Assembly: GCF_000150275.1 (NCBI RefSeq)
Contig: NW_002060949.1
Span: 2,043,836-2,107,835 of the forward strand
DNA length: 64,000 bases
Source of the DNA: Trichoplax adhaerens
Taxonomy: Eukaryota; Placozoa; Uniplacotomia; Trichoplacea; Trichoplacidae
Direction of reading: 5' to 3'
Both the position numbers and the translations under genes were made by a program. Positions 27,098 through 37,964 of the stretch are shown here, piece after piece. Under the pieces are notes generated by a model. That model was not told where the DNA came from. It searched no databases and worked only from the letters and a program-made list of their open reading frames with translations. The first letter of the stretch is position 1. Each line of letters opens with the position of its first letter.

Positions 27098-30000
27098 TTA
27101 AAATTCCCAATTGTGATATTCAGTAAAACAAGAAACCGGTACGCTCCAGGATGGTAAATGTTTCTCAACTTTACGAATTTCCGAAGTTTTAGGGCCCGAA
27201 AAATGCGAAGCTATACCAAAATTCATAATTTTATCCGTCTTTTCGTAGTTTTTAATCTAAAAGATTTTAATAGTATTTTGATTATCAGGAAGCTATCGAT
27301 TTTCATTGTACATTAGGAAAAGATCCCTTATTTACATTCAGTTCTATCCAAAAGTCCCATGACTGTGTAGGGTGGCCTTGTGTGTACCAAACAAAAGCTG
27401 TGTAGTGGTCTCCATTCCACAATGGCTTAGGCTTTCCATCTGTAAAAGACCATGCTACAATTTCCGTACCATTGGCAGGATCGATATACAGACGAAGTTG
27501 CGAAGGAGGATCTAAATAACGAATTGAAGGCCTTGAGTTATGGATTTATACACATAAACCAGTGCTAGAAGAGAATATTTCACTTTGAAACTCTATGTTA
27601 TGTATACCATTCTTACTACGTACCTACGATGCTGAAATAAAATTTTTGTTTACGTCCACTGCTTGTCACATCTTTCTTAACCAGTTTCAGATCGATTTCT
27701 TTAGGAAAAGTTGGAGGAGAACCTTCCTTATACCATACGTGCCTACATATTACCAAAAATAAAATTCACGTAAGTTAATATAGCTGAATAAAGAACGATG
27801 ATTAAAAAGCCATGATCTATGAACAGTTAGTGTTATATGGCAAGGAAGCAAGCGTACCCTGTTAAACTCCGAACAGGGTAAAAGGCAGGATAACCACAAT
27901 TTGCGCCCTTACAGGTAGTTATAGTCGCATTTTTAAAGTAATTATCATGTTCGGATAAATATCTCAGTCCATTTGCATCCATAGGAACAAGTATAATGCC
28001 TGAGTCACTGTCCGTAACGACGCCGCTTCTATCATGAAACTTGCGATGGATATGCTAAGTATTAAGAGAATGGTTAGCCGCAAGATATTATGAATACGGT
28101 ACACTAAACAATAATAAAAAATAAAAAACCTGATAAAGAAGTCTTTGAGCATGTGGATTTGGAGGTCCAGAATATGGAAATATGGCACCAGTAATGACTA
28201 GAAAAAAGCAGGTTAGGAAGGATATACCAAAAATAATGGCTGGCCATTTCAGACTTTTTGCTACGTAGACAACATTTACCTGTTAGAGTAGATTAATGAT
28301 TGACGCAATGGTTGTTAAGAATTTCACAAATTAGCACTTACAATAAGAACAATGATAAGAACGTATCTGCTTGACTTCTCACTTACCACAGATGTTACTA
28401 GTAGAAGCGTGAAACTTCCAGTAATAACAGCTATTACTATTTCAGATGGAACAACTGATCCACAACGACCGAGGATAGGCATGAAGAAATCGAATACAGC
28501 CCATATCAAATAGGTATTTAATGTCATCGGTATTAATACAGACACTAACAGTACTATAAGGTAAGCTGTCTGGCTGTGATAGTAATTTCGTTTAAAGATA
28601 CCATTCCAAATAAATTTATCTATAAGAAGAAAGGATGCTGGCCAAGTTAAGGATAAAAATGCAGAAGCTATCCCACTATTTGATAGAAATATAGTGACGA
28701 AGCTCCAAATTATTACATTTGCATCAGCTACGGCTTGCTGAAGTTGCCAAGATATAATCGGTTGGCCTTCTGAAGTACGTTTCTACAATAAAATGATTGT
28801 TTTATTTTATGTGATCTAACATCTGAAGCGAATAAAGATTACAGTCTATCTTAAAATAAAGTGAATATTACTTGGTTAGTGCAAACCTGACAGAATTTCA
28901 TTTTGGCATAGTAGTGCACTGCTGCTGTAGTAAAGATAGTTGGTATAGCATACAATGGGAATATAACAACGCTATGGGTGTACCAAGATAATGGGCGACC
29001 ATTTGACATAATAATGTAAGCTATAGCAGGGGCGGTTATGAAGCCAACAAGCCAAGACAATAGGTAGGCACCCATGCCGAATATTAAATGGTACAAGTTC
29101 AATTCATCAATCCCTAATACCAATTAGAAAAAAATTGATAGCTTAAATAAATGCAACTATGACAACATATCTGATCAACTAAATTCGTCAGAAGAATGGT
29201 TAATAATTAAGCAACCAGCAACAGTGCATTAAATCGTTGTGAAAACGTACCAACTGAGGTACGTCGACCTCCCAATCGAGGTAAATATCTTGCAATAATT
29301 ATCGCTACAGCAATGACCGATATTGAATAGTTGAGAATATATCCTAAGCGTTCTGGGTAGAGCAGGGTAAAAATCCCAAGAACGTCGGTAAAAACAATCT
29401 TGCCATGACGACTATATCCAGGGTTAACTAGTTCATCAGTACAAACTAGGCCTCTCATAGCTCCTAATACATTCTCGCCAGTTCTCTGCATACAACCAGG
29501 CGGGATTGCTTTAGTGTCATCGTATCGTGTATGATAAACGTAACCATTGGTTACATATGCCAAATCCAATCCTATCGAGTTAAGTGAAGATAAAATACGG
29601 TATATTCCTCATATTGTTGTTATCACTCCTAATGTAGGTTTGTAAAATTTAGGTTATGGCAAATATGATATATATCATGCATTTTTATGAGGTCAATGAG
29701 TAACGATATGGTATACAAATACTGACACACGTAGTTAAAGACTGTTCCATATCCTCTATTTAAACGACGTGTTGGCTGAAATTATAAGGCACAATCAGAA
29801 ACCAGGTGTAAAAGTTATATTGTCTATTGCAATAATAAACTACGATCTCGAATCTTATGCCTTCATTGGATTGTCATAGATGTCCACTTGAGCAAAATAA
29901 TATATAAGGATATTCATACTGTAAGTAAAGGGAATACATCTTTCAGGCAGTAACATCGAACTAGTAAGTCTTATCATCAGTATGATATTGGTGATTTCCA

Positions 30001-31628
30001 AATATAAATGTCATTTTGTTAAATGGAGTATACTAGTCCATGTATAATTATTATAAACTGTATACTCGTAGAATATTCATAATTTCTACAGCAATGTATC
30101 ATGATAATGGTGATAGTGACTAAGTTAATGGTTGCTAATGTATAATGTAGTAGGTTGTGTAACGCACAATGTATACGTTTGACAAAGGATTAATTTCAGG
30201 TATTACTGGTATAAATTTTAATGATAGTAAAAATTAAGTCTAGTACTCAATAATTACGTAGCGCAGAAATAGTAAGTATACTAAACACAAGACATACATA
30301 CTTCAGTATACTCAGCAGTTATTCGATCTAAGTTCAAAAAGTTAGTCTAGCAACGACTGCGCTCGGATGCAAAGATTTATGCTGTCTGAGCATTCATTCT
30401 TTATTTCTTTATGGTTATGAAATATGACATTTAGATACCTTTAAGCGAAGACATAAAGTAATGGAAATTAATAGACTTTACAGTATCCGATAATCCATCA
30501 TGAAGCTTAGCTATAGCGGCTATATACGAAACATCGCAACAAAATGGGCACACAGATTGTCAGGAGAGTAGGGCTACTTTGGCATGATACGTATTAACTT
30601 AATTTTATGTGCCATGATTGAACGATTCATAACTAGTAGTAATGTACTGTAATGTATTTCATTTTACCTGGAATTTTGCCGTAATCACGAAAAATGCGAA
30701 AGTCCGTATCAGCAGGTACAATAGCAGTTTCAAAGATTTCTTGACCAACCACTGAAGCAAACGGGTGCGGAGCATGCTTCATATAATTTCGGATTAACCA
30801 AGGATTTTCAGGACCGGTTTGGAATACTAGTTCTCTACCGCCAGCCCCAGCAGCATCTAAGTTAATAAAAGCTCGAAGTGTATCCTTCCATTTATGTTGT
30901 GTAATAAAACCATGGCTAGCAGGTAGAACACTTTCTTCAGCCCCATTGAAAAGAAAGACGACACTGTGTTGAAGCATCGGCCAACGTGATTCATCAGCAT
31001 GTGCTAAGGCTCGAAGTAATTCCAACATTGTAGCACAACTAACTGCATCATCACTTGCACCAGGGCTGTCCACGACGGTATCAAAATGGCAGTTGACTAA
31101 TAAAGCGTTGTCTTTACTGTGAGATCGCCTTGGACTTATACGTGCAACAATATTGGTAATATTAGCATAGCTATGAGTAAAACCACCTAAGAATTGCAAA
31201 AAGAAAGACCCACTGGGTCGTTGGACATCAATTTCAATTTCGGAATGAGGTTTAGCAGACATTTGTATCATTTTTAGCTCATTCATGATATAATTAAATG
31301 CAACAACTTCATTATTATATGTTCCAGCTAAACGTGGGCCAATAGCAACTAATTTTTCAAGATGTTTACGAGCTCTTCCTTCTGAATATGTTCCAACATC
31401 GTCCTCATTAGCACGCTTAGCTCGAGGTATGTAATAATAATTATAACTTACAAAGGCCAGGATTAAATAAACCAATGCTGCTATAGAAATAAGATGGCCT
31501 AAACCCAAAGCACCTGGTTGTCTCCTTTCCAATTGGCTTTTCTTATCATCTTCATCGATTGGACGATCAGATTTAGATGATCGATTTTGTTGTTCCTTAG
31601 AACGTAAGCGGACGCCAGCGTTCGCCAT
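27098..31628 (-). CDS. ERMP1: Endoplasmic reticulum metallopeptidase 1 (M28 family)
   Basis: An ER-membrane zinc aminopeptidase-like protein. The ATG at 31628 (MANAGVRLRSK) was chosen because the in-frame codons before it are GTG-type only. One transmembrane helix lies at about residues 43-62. A lumenal M28 domain follows with ligands in NCHFDTVVDS, GASDDAVS (Asp), FNGAEES (Glu pair) and TDFRIFRDYGKIPG. Exon 1 ends at 30668. A 1.09 kb intron, the largest in the gene, precedes exon 2 (about 29575-29220), which starts LDLAYVTNGYVYHT and continues the catalytic domain. Later exons (29100-28860, 28790-28330 and others) encode a series of hydrophobic membrane segments. The last, at about 27250-27098, ends PVSCFTEYHNWEF then TAA. 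Order matches animal ERMP1/FXNA. The promoter is shared with the intronless gene at 32066. Confidence 0.93.
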
Positions 31629-32065
31629 TACTGCTATGAAAAGTGCCTCCACCACCGCAGGCCTTAAGTACCTTGGTAACGGTACAGAGAGACGACAGCC
31701 CAGCCCCTAAACCTCACCCTAGCCCAGAAGACCCATTGGACCATCCAAGCTGTGATCGGCTCTGTTGAACAAGCTGCATACATATCCTATTGTCGCGCAG
31801 TACTATATGAGTAAGTAATCACGAGGACACCATGGGTCTTCTCTTACCCACCCCCACCTCCCTTTGTTTCGTAGCCCCACCCTGATGTCATATGATCAGC
31901 GGTGGAGAATGTCGAGAGAGACTCAACCACATGAGCTGTCACTGGTCTGGACAGTGTAACGTAGGAGACGGATGGACACTTGTACTGCAGTAACTATGGT
32001 TGCAATGATTGCTAAAAGCGCTGGATGCGAGCTGGATATTCCATCATCATCAGCAAGTTTTCTTG
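31629..32065. promoter_or_regulatory. Divergent spacer, ERMP1 and intronless gene
   Basis: A short spacer that is locally more GC-rich than its surroundings, with C-rich tracts around 31845-31885. It should hold promoters for both genes. An ATG at 31996 opens a 29-codon frame that overlaps the start of the downstream gene in another phase. It could be a uORF or an unrecognised first coding segment. Confidence 0.4.
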
Positions 32066-33598
32066 ATGCTTTCCTGGTTCAATAGGGAAAATTCCACTGT
32101 TGAAAGCTATTTTTTTATACTCAATGAGACTCTATTGATTGCAAAGATGAACAACTATGATGATCGACCTTTATCCTATCACGAATTTATCAAATATATG
32201 CTCAATGGCCGCTTTTATGGTCGCAAGACTGATATTGGCAAACGCTTTTTAAATGTTTATCACTGTCCATCAACTTGTTTCGACCATGACAATATCAATT
32301 TCAATGTTTTATTCAATCCAGATATGGCTCATTTCGATCCAATGCAAACCAACCAATGCCAAGCTTCAAGTACAACTGACAATACCAATAGGCATAAAAC
32401 GACTGTACCAAATAGGAAGCGAAATCAAAGCAATCTTGCTCAACGCCATGACGATTCAATCAAATCGAGCAAAGGTATAAAGAAGTTAGCTCAGAAACCA
32501 CCATTAGCACATCATAGCTCGCAACCACAAGTTGTTAGCAGTTGCCAATATCCAAATGAGCTAAATAAGGACTGTTTGATGGAGGGCAAGGCTAAGTGTC
32601 AACGACCGAAAAAATTCCCAACCAGTCATGATAAGAAGCAATCCATTCACGTCGGCAAGGATGATCAAGCGGATGGATATCGGAAAGGGCCACGAGCACG
32701 TCATGACTCACCATCACTGGTTGGCAGGAACCATCCGAACCAGCTAAATGAAGACTGTTCTACTGAGGAGGATGCTGAGCATCAACTATCTAAAAAATTC
32801 ATAACGAGTAATGATAACAACCAATCGACTGATGTCGGCCATGATGATCAAGCTGAAAGGTATCCATTTGACGTGGCAAATGATCACTTACGAAGTGAGA
32901 TAAACCTATCTGTTAGCAAGCCTTTAAATCATAGTAGTAAGGATATTCACCAATCTACCTCTATGAGTAATCACTCTAATGACAATGATAAAGATAGCTC
33001 TTCAATTAAGAAAGAAGGTGGAAAATTGAATAATTTATCTGCTTTCAGAAAATGTCATCATGAAATGGATAGTGAGCAATGTGTATCCGATCAATGGACT
33101 ATGTTTATCCATTTGCAAGGTTGGCAGCCATTAGTATCAGATATCGATTGGATAAGTGATCAGTACATGGCTTACGGTTTGCTTGCATTACTTTTTGGCC
33201 ATGAAGAGAATGGGACATTGTATATAAATTCTGTAAAATTGATTGGATTTGTTTCTCTTGTCGATTTATCGGTTAAAGCAATACTAGCAAATCAAACTGA
33301 AGCGGAAAGCATGCCGCTAATCAATTTTCTCCAAGCTGAGGGTAAACAGTTACAAAATCAACCTGCAGCTTTCTCTGTTACCTCACCAGGTTTTGGTATT
33401 CATCTTCCTAATAATTTAAAACAAGCTATGCTAGAGTCATGCCAGACTGCAATGGCTCCATGCTGGTATTCAAAATTTGTCTACGTAGATGCTTTCAGTA
33501 AATTAGAGGACAGAACTCCGCTTATAGAAGTCTTTGATTTTTCAAGCGATCAGGCAAAAGTTGTCAATTTTCAATTGGAAACGCCTGTTTTACAGTAA
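32066..33598 (+). CDS. Unknown intronless protein with an internal 61-residue repeat
   Basis: A single open frame ending TAA at 33596-33598, with about 510 residues from the first in-frame ATG (32066) or about 483 from the ATG at 32147 (MNNYDDRPLSYHEF), which may be the better start. I do not recognise the family. The N-terminal about 90 residues look folded (aromatic-rich, FIKYMLNGRFYGRK). The middle about 250 residues are polar and disordered, rich in Asn, Asp, Ser, His and Lys. Within this part, YPNELNKDC (DNA from 32549) and HPNQLNEDC (from 32732) begin two diverged tandem copies of a 61-residue unit. The C-terminal about 170 residues look globular again (GWQPLVSDIDWISDQYM, YGLLALLFGHEENG). 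No signal peptide or membrane segment is clear. Lack of introns in an intron-dense genome suggests retroposition, transfer or recent origin. Confidence 0.75.
   Translation: MLSWFNRENSTVESYFFILNETLLIAKMNNYDDRPLSYHEFIKYMLNGRFYGRKTDIGKRFLNVYHCPSTCFDHDNINFNVLFNPDMAHFDPMQTNQCQASSTTDNTNRHKTTVPNRKRNQSNLAQRHDDSIKSSKGIKKLAQKPPLAHHSSQPQVVSSCQYPNELNKDCLMEGKAKCQRPKKFPTSHDKKQSIHVGKDDQADGYRKGPRARHDSPSLVGRNHPNQLNEDCSTEEDAEHQLSKKFITSNDNNQSTDVGHDDQAERYPFDVANDHLRSEINLSVSKPLNHSSKDIHQSTSMSNHSNDNDKDSSSIKKEGGKLNNLSAFRKCHHEMDSEQCVSDQWTMFIHLQGWQPLVSDIDWISDQYMAYGLLALLFGHEENGTLYINSVKLIGFVSLVDLSVKAILANQTEAESMPLINFLQAEGKQLQNQPAAFSVTSPGFGIHLPNNLKQAMLESCQTAMAPCWYSKFVYVDAFSKLEDRTPLIEVFDFSSDQAKVVNFQLETPVLQ
32549..32914 (+). 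repeat. Two-copy coding tandem repeat, period 183 bp
   Basis: Copy 1 starts at 32549 and copy 2 at 32732. They keep frame and share the blocks CTAAATRARGACTG, AAAAAATTC and GATGATCAAGC. Identity is roughly two thirds by eye. The repeat may begin about 50 bases earlier, since HHSS/RHDS-type stretches precede both copies. Confidence 0.75.
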
Positions 33599-34144
33599 TA
33601 TCAAGTTTGCGAGCGCTTTATAGATGAAATTAAACTAATCAGTCTAATTAATAATACTAACTTATTTTTGTACCATAGTCTTGTATATGTTATCAGAATG
33701 TTGATCTATTGCTACACACCTCAACGAGGTATAAAATTGAAGACAATCTACTAATAAAGTTTCTCAACCGTAAAAACAAGCTATAATAATGGAAAGAAAT
33801 GAATTAAGCGCATAAATTGATGCATTTCAGCAGTAAAATCTTTATTGCTTTTAAAATTAGAGAAATACTATATATTACCAACAGATTATTACATGTACAC
33901 TTGCGCTATGAAATAAGGCAAATAAAGTCAATACTGTATTATATTACTAACACAGAAACGTGGATAAATCATGATAAGAAGTATATACTGATCAGAGGAT
34001 AAATTTGACGCTAATAGGTTAACGTAAAACACCACAAGGTGAAAACTGTTGCAAAGAGGAACTGTACAGTAAACTCATCAAAGAGAGGAGACAACGTTTA
34101 TATACAATCAATTTAATATATGTCATCATGATTCTAAGCCATTC
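33599..34144. other. Convergent 3' spacer, intronless gene and TRAPPC5
   Basis: AT-rich 3' flanks of facing genes. AATAAA words are present on the + strand (for example near 33752 and 33919). No exon is supported; the open frame at 33817-34002 is AT-driven. Confidence 0.5.
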
Positions 34145-35397
34145 CTAGCGACTTTCTAAGCTTTTCTCTCGCATTAAAACAGATTCTTCAAATTTGATCA
34201 TGTATGTCGTTCCCTTATGCCAGTGAACAGTAACATTGCAAGGCTGCATTCGTAATAGTTACATTTCCATATTGAAAAGGAAATGTTAAATAGACGCCAT
34301 AAATTGAAAAATACAAAGTTTTAACTTACAAAATTGAGTCCATTTAGTACAGCTTCAATAATTCCACCACTAAAAGCCGCACAATTAAGACTGCCTAAAA
34401 ATACACCATTATCATTACAATCTTCTAGACTATTAGTCCTAGCTGGCATATTTCTTATAATCCGTTCAAAGTAAATTGTAAATTTGCTATTTATTGTATT
34501 AATGTATGGTTTGCTTGTATAGAACTACAGAGAATATCTACTATGATACCTTTATCTTTAGGGACGAATATAAACTTATTAACCAAGGATTCATTTTCTA
34601 TTATGTAATCTTATAAAACCAGTTCAGAAAATCAAGCTGTGTTGTCAATAGATCGATAGGATAAACAATATAATCATGCTGGCTGTCGAAGAATTATCGT
34701 ATACTAATAGAGTGAGATGAATTATTGTCATTGCAGCCTATTACGGCAAATTATGATCAAAAGATACAAGTTTTTTCGTCATCATTCGATAGTTCTAATT
34801 TATCAGCTTCTCTTCCAAAACAGCTCTATAATTGAATGTAAAAAGAAGAAGTATACACGTACGTAAAATGTCTACTATAATAGTTTGTAAAGATTATCGA
34901 TTGATTTGTCGTCTACCTTCCAAACCGTTGTCTTGACAAAGATTAAAGCTTGTAAAAGTCTGAGCTCTCTCTTAGAGCCTCGCTCTCTTAAATACAATGC
35001 ATCCAAGATACGTGTACCAACATGATGGCCTAACGACGCTAATCTAATAAAGTACATTTAGTAAGTGATGCTATGCTGTATTACCTAAGACAAGATGATC
35101 AACCTAGTCTATTCTACTTACTTCTGTTGCAAATCTACAACACTAGAGGATCGATTTTGACAATATTGTACCAACTCGGAGAACAAGAAAGCAAAAGTGC
35201 TCAAGTTGATCTGCCATAATCAAACGAGATAAATGATCATGACATCCTATCCATTGGGAATAACTTCATCATTTTTACTACACCTGTTACACAAGGAAAA
35301 TGCTATTTCGCTGGCTTACCTCTCCTCTCCCTTTGCTTAATGGTTTCTCCAGAATATTTGTTGATTTGCGCTGGATGCTTGCAGATTTCGACTCCAT
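34145..35397 (-). CDS. TRAPPC5: Trafficking protein particle (TRAPP) complex subunit 5
   Basis: A core subunit (Bet3 family, yeast Trs31) of the TRAPP tether and Rab1 exchange complex at the ER-Golgi. The ATG at 35397 opens MESKSASIQRKSTNILEKPL and exon 1 ends RGE at a GTAAGC donor. Exon 2 (about 35205-35125) reads STFAFLFSELVQYCQNR. Exon 3 (about 35055-34880) carries LASLGHHVGTRILDALYLRE and RELRLLQALIFVKTTVWK. Exon 4 (about 34600-34560) reads YIIENESLVNKFIFVPKD. Exon 5 (about 34440-34335) contains LNCAAFSGGIIEAVL. Exon 6 (to TAG at 34145) encodes TVHWHKGTTYMIKFEESVL. All blocks match human TRAPPC5 in order, and length is normal (about 190 residues). It is divergent to KHK. Confidence 0.95.
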
Positions 35398-35913
35398 CTT
35401 GCTTTAATGGAAGGTCAAGTACTGAACAGTACAATGTAAACGTTAGCTAGGGAAATTGGCTTAGTACTGTACAGTACACTGTATATTGTTGGAAAATACA
35501 CACGATTGTATAGGCTTTACTATAGGCTAAGAGCAGGAATTGATCCAGTGTGCCATTACAGTAGAAATCCTTTGGGAACCTATGGTTGTATAGTGTGCCA
35601 GTCATGACAACGAAGAGAAGAGTATAGTATGCCACGATGGACGCCGATCTGAAATCACACCATGTTACTACTGTACTTACTAGCCTGATATTACAGTACT
35701 TAGTACTGTACTCCTGCAGTCTTCTGGAGAGCTACCTGGCCCTTGCAGTTGCTGGAGCTACTTGGTAAAATCACGACTGCCTGTTGTTGTAGATCAGCAT
35801 TGCATCATAATAATTCCCTCTAGGCAATCGTTATTCACAGTTTTGACCTTTCATCCTCTGGAATGGATCGGAAATATGTTCTACTGTATGTTACAAAACT
35901 GATGAGTAGATAG
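35398..35913. promoter_or_regulatory. Divergent spacer, TRAPPC5 and KHK, with GTACTGTACAGTAC palindrome
   Basis: A half-kilobase spacer between outward-facing start codons. A perfect 14-bp palindrome, GTACTGTACAGTAC, lies at 35464-35477. Related CAGTAC/GTACTG words lie at 35418-35432 and 35693-35712. The minus-strand open frame at 35447-35635 lies over the palindrome and is not supported as a gene. Confidence 0.5.
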
Positions 35914-36932
35914 ATGACGACTATGGCCATGGAATATCAACATAAACAAGTTCTTTTGGTTGGTTTAGCTTGCTTAGATATTATTACTGTTTGCGGTCAT
36001 TTTCCAATCGAAGATGAGGATTTTCGAGCTGATGATCATTATTGGCAATGTGGAGGAAATGCATGTAATTCTGCAGTTGTTCTTCAACAGTTAGGTAGGT
36101 TACCCTAATCGAATGCGATAGTAGTATAGTACGATACTTTCTATCTCGTATGATTGTCAAGAAGATATTATCATTCTTTCTAGGAGATCAATGTAATCTG
36201 ATGGCTTGCCTATCTGAAAATTGCCCACAATCCGATTATATCTTACAAAAATTAACGAATATTGGTATTAAATCTAATTGGTGTATTCGTCATATCGGTC
36301 ATAAAACACCAATTTCTACGGTGTTAATCAATAAGAAAAATGGTTCACGAACAATTATGCACTATAGTTGGTTGCCGGAAATAACTCTAGACAATTTTCA
36401 AAACCGTGTTCAATTTGATAATCTAGATTGGATCCATTTCGAAGGTAGACGAAAGAATATGCTAGAAATTGGTCGAATGATGGATTATATTCGATTACGT
36501 TATAAAGACAGGATTAAAATCTCCGTTGAGTTAGAGAAAAAAGATGAAAATTCACTGCAGTTGATTCCTAAAGCTGATGTTATCTTTATTGGGAAAGATT
36601 TCGCTCAAGCTTTTGGTCATGATAACGCTACCGATTGCCTTCGTGCCTTCTATCCATTAGCTCAGTCACCGGCTATAATGATTTGTCCGTGGGGTGATTA
36701 TGGTGCCGATGGTATAGGACCCCCTCAAAGCAATATAGTTCATGCTGATGCTCTCACACTTGATGTAGTAGTTGATACACTAGCAGCTGGTGATACTTTT
36801 CTCGCAGGTACTATACATTCTTTACGTAAAGGAGAATCCCTACTCAAATCGATATCCTACGGATGCAAACTAGCTGGTACTAAATGCAAGCAACGAGGTT
36901 TAATGTTTGAAAAGATTCCAACTGATCACTAA
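35914..36932 (+). CDS. KHK: Ketohexokinase (fructokinase), PfkB family
   Basis: Phosphorylates fructose at C1 using ATP in the cytosol. Two exons, 35914-36094 and 36184-36932 (TAA), join in phase 1 to give 309 residues; human KHK has 298. Conserved landmarks are LLVGLACLDIITV, YWQCGGNACNSAVVL (the GGN sugar-binding motif), NGSRTIMHYSWLPEI, LDWIHFEGR, ISVELEKKDE and the ATP/anion-hole motif VVDTLAAGDTFLAGT with the catalytic Asp. The motif reads AAGD where animal KHK usually has GAGD; the PfkB signature tolerates this. Three in-frame ATGs (35914, 35923, 35929) are candidates for the start. It is divergent to TRAPPC5 and convergent with RICTOR. Confidence 0.95.
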
Positions 36933-37964
36933 GTCAAGGCAGCAATGATACAGTAAACGAAACGTTAAGGGCTATTCTGATTTCAAGAACTAAAATTGTA
37001 TTGTATATAATAATGTAATCGATTAGTACAGTAAGCCGCAAATTAACCTGTAGTGTAATACGTAATACTACTGCCTTGACTAAAAGTCATTACAAGCTAC
37101 CTGACGATAACTTACGAGGATACTGTATTTTGGAGTCGACAATCAATAACACCATTTCAACAACTTACGATCTCTTTAATAGGTATAGATTCGCTAACAA
37201 AGATATGTTGTTGATTTTTAAGCGTTTGCTTATAATAATAAAAATATTGATATTTTATATTGCAATAAAGAATTTATAGTATATATTCACAGAAATATTT
37301 TCAATCAGTAGTAGCGATCGTGTAACAATTTGTTTTATACCTATCCGTTTATGGATACAGCCGTTAATAAATTTGCTACGATTAAAAATGCTTTAAAATT
37401 TGTAGTATCAACATCAATCAATCAATCAAATCAGTCAATCCATTGATACTACTTTGTCTAGCGGTATTCGTTATTAAAATATTGTCTAACAATCATTTTC
37501 AATAGTTCAATAAAATTTTTGATCGATTAAAATAGATTTCCGATTACAAATATTGTAGTCACATATAAAATTGCAATCTCTTTAAGAAGTTTATAAATCT
37601 ATGTAGTAAGTAGTGCCCATTGGTCTATTCCCGTTAGGCGAAAGGAAAGAAATTATCAACCTTGAAATTACGACAATAGGTCAGCAAATTTGAAAGCTGA
37701 AATTTAAGCATAGTAATTTGCCTTACATTATTTTATCAGAAATAGTGTAAACTGTATGCTCATACAATAAAAAATGAAAATACAACAAAAATTTCATGTC
37801 ACTGATACGCATTTACAATCGCAACTTCATATTGAAGTTTAAAGTAAAAGCCAATCCTTACTGATACATAAGGCAGCTAACGCACACAATTTAGTTTTAC
37901 GGATAACTTATTACAGTACTTGATTTAGAGGTCATTTCCATATCTTGCATGATTGCAACGTTGC
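36933..37964. other. Convergent 3' spacer, KHK and RICTOR
   Basis: About 1 kb, AT-rich, with no supported exon. It contains an exact 10-bp inverted repeat (37402-37411 with 37443-37452) whose loop is a run of ATCA/ATCAA words. The open frame at 37076-37279 is AT-driven and unsupported. Confidence 0.5.
37402..37452. repeat. Inverted repeat enclosing an (ATCA)n run
   Basis: GTAGTATCAA at 37402 and TTGATACTAC at 37443 are exact reverse complements. The 31-base loop is made of CATCAATCA-type words. On either strand it could form a stem-loop in a 3' UTR. Confidence 0.8.

Noticed and set aside
36750-36812. KHK AAGD motif as evidence of an inactive kinase
   Set aside because: The PfkB signature allows Ala at these positions, the catalytic Asp is present and the rest of the protein is intact.
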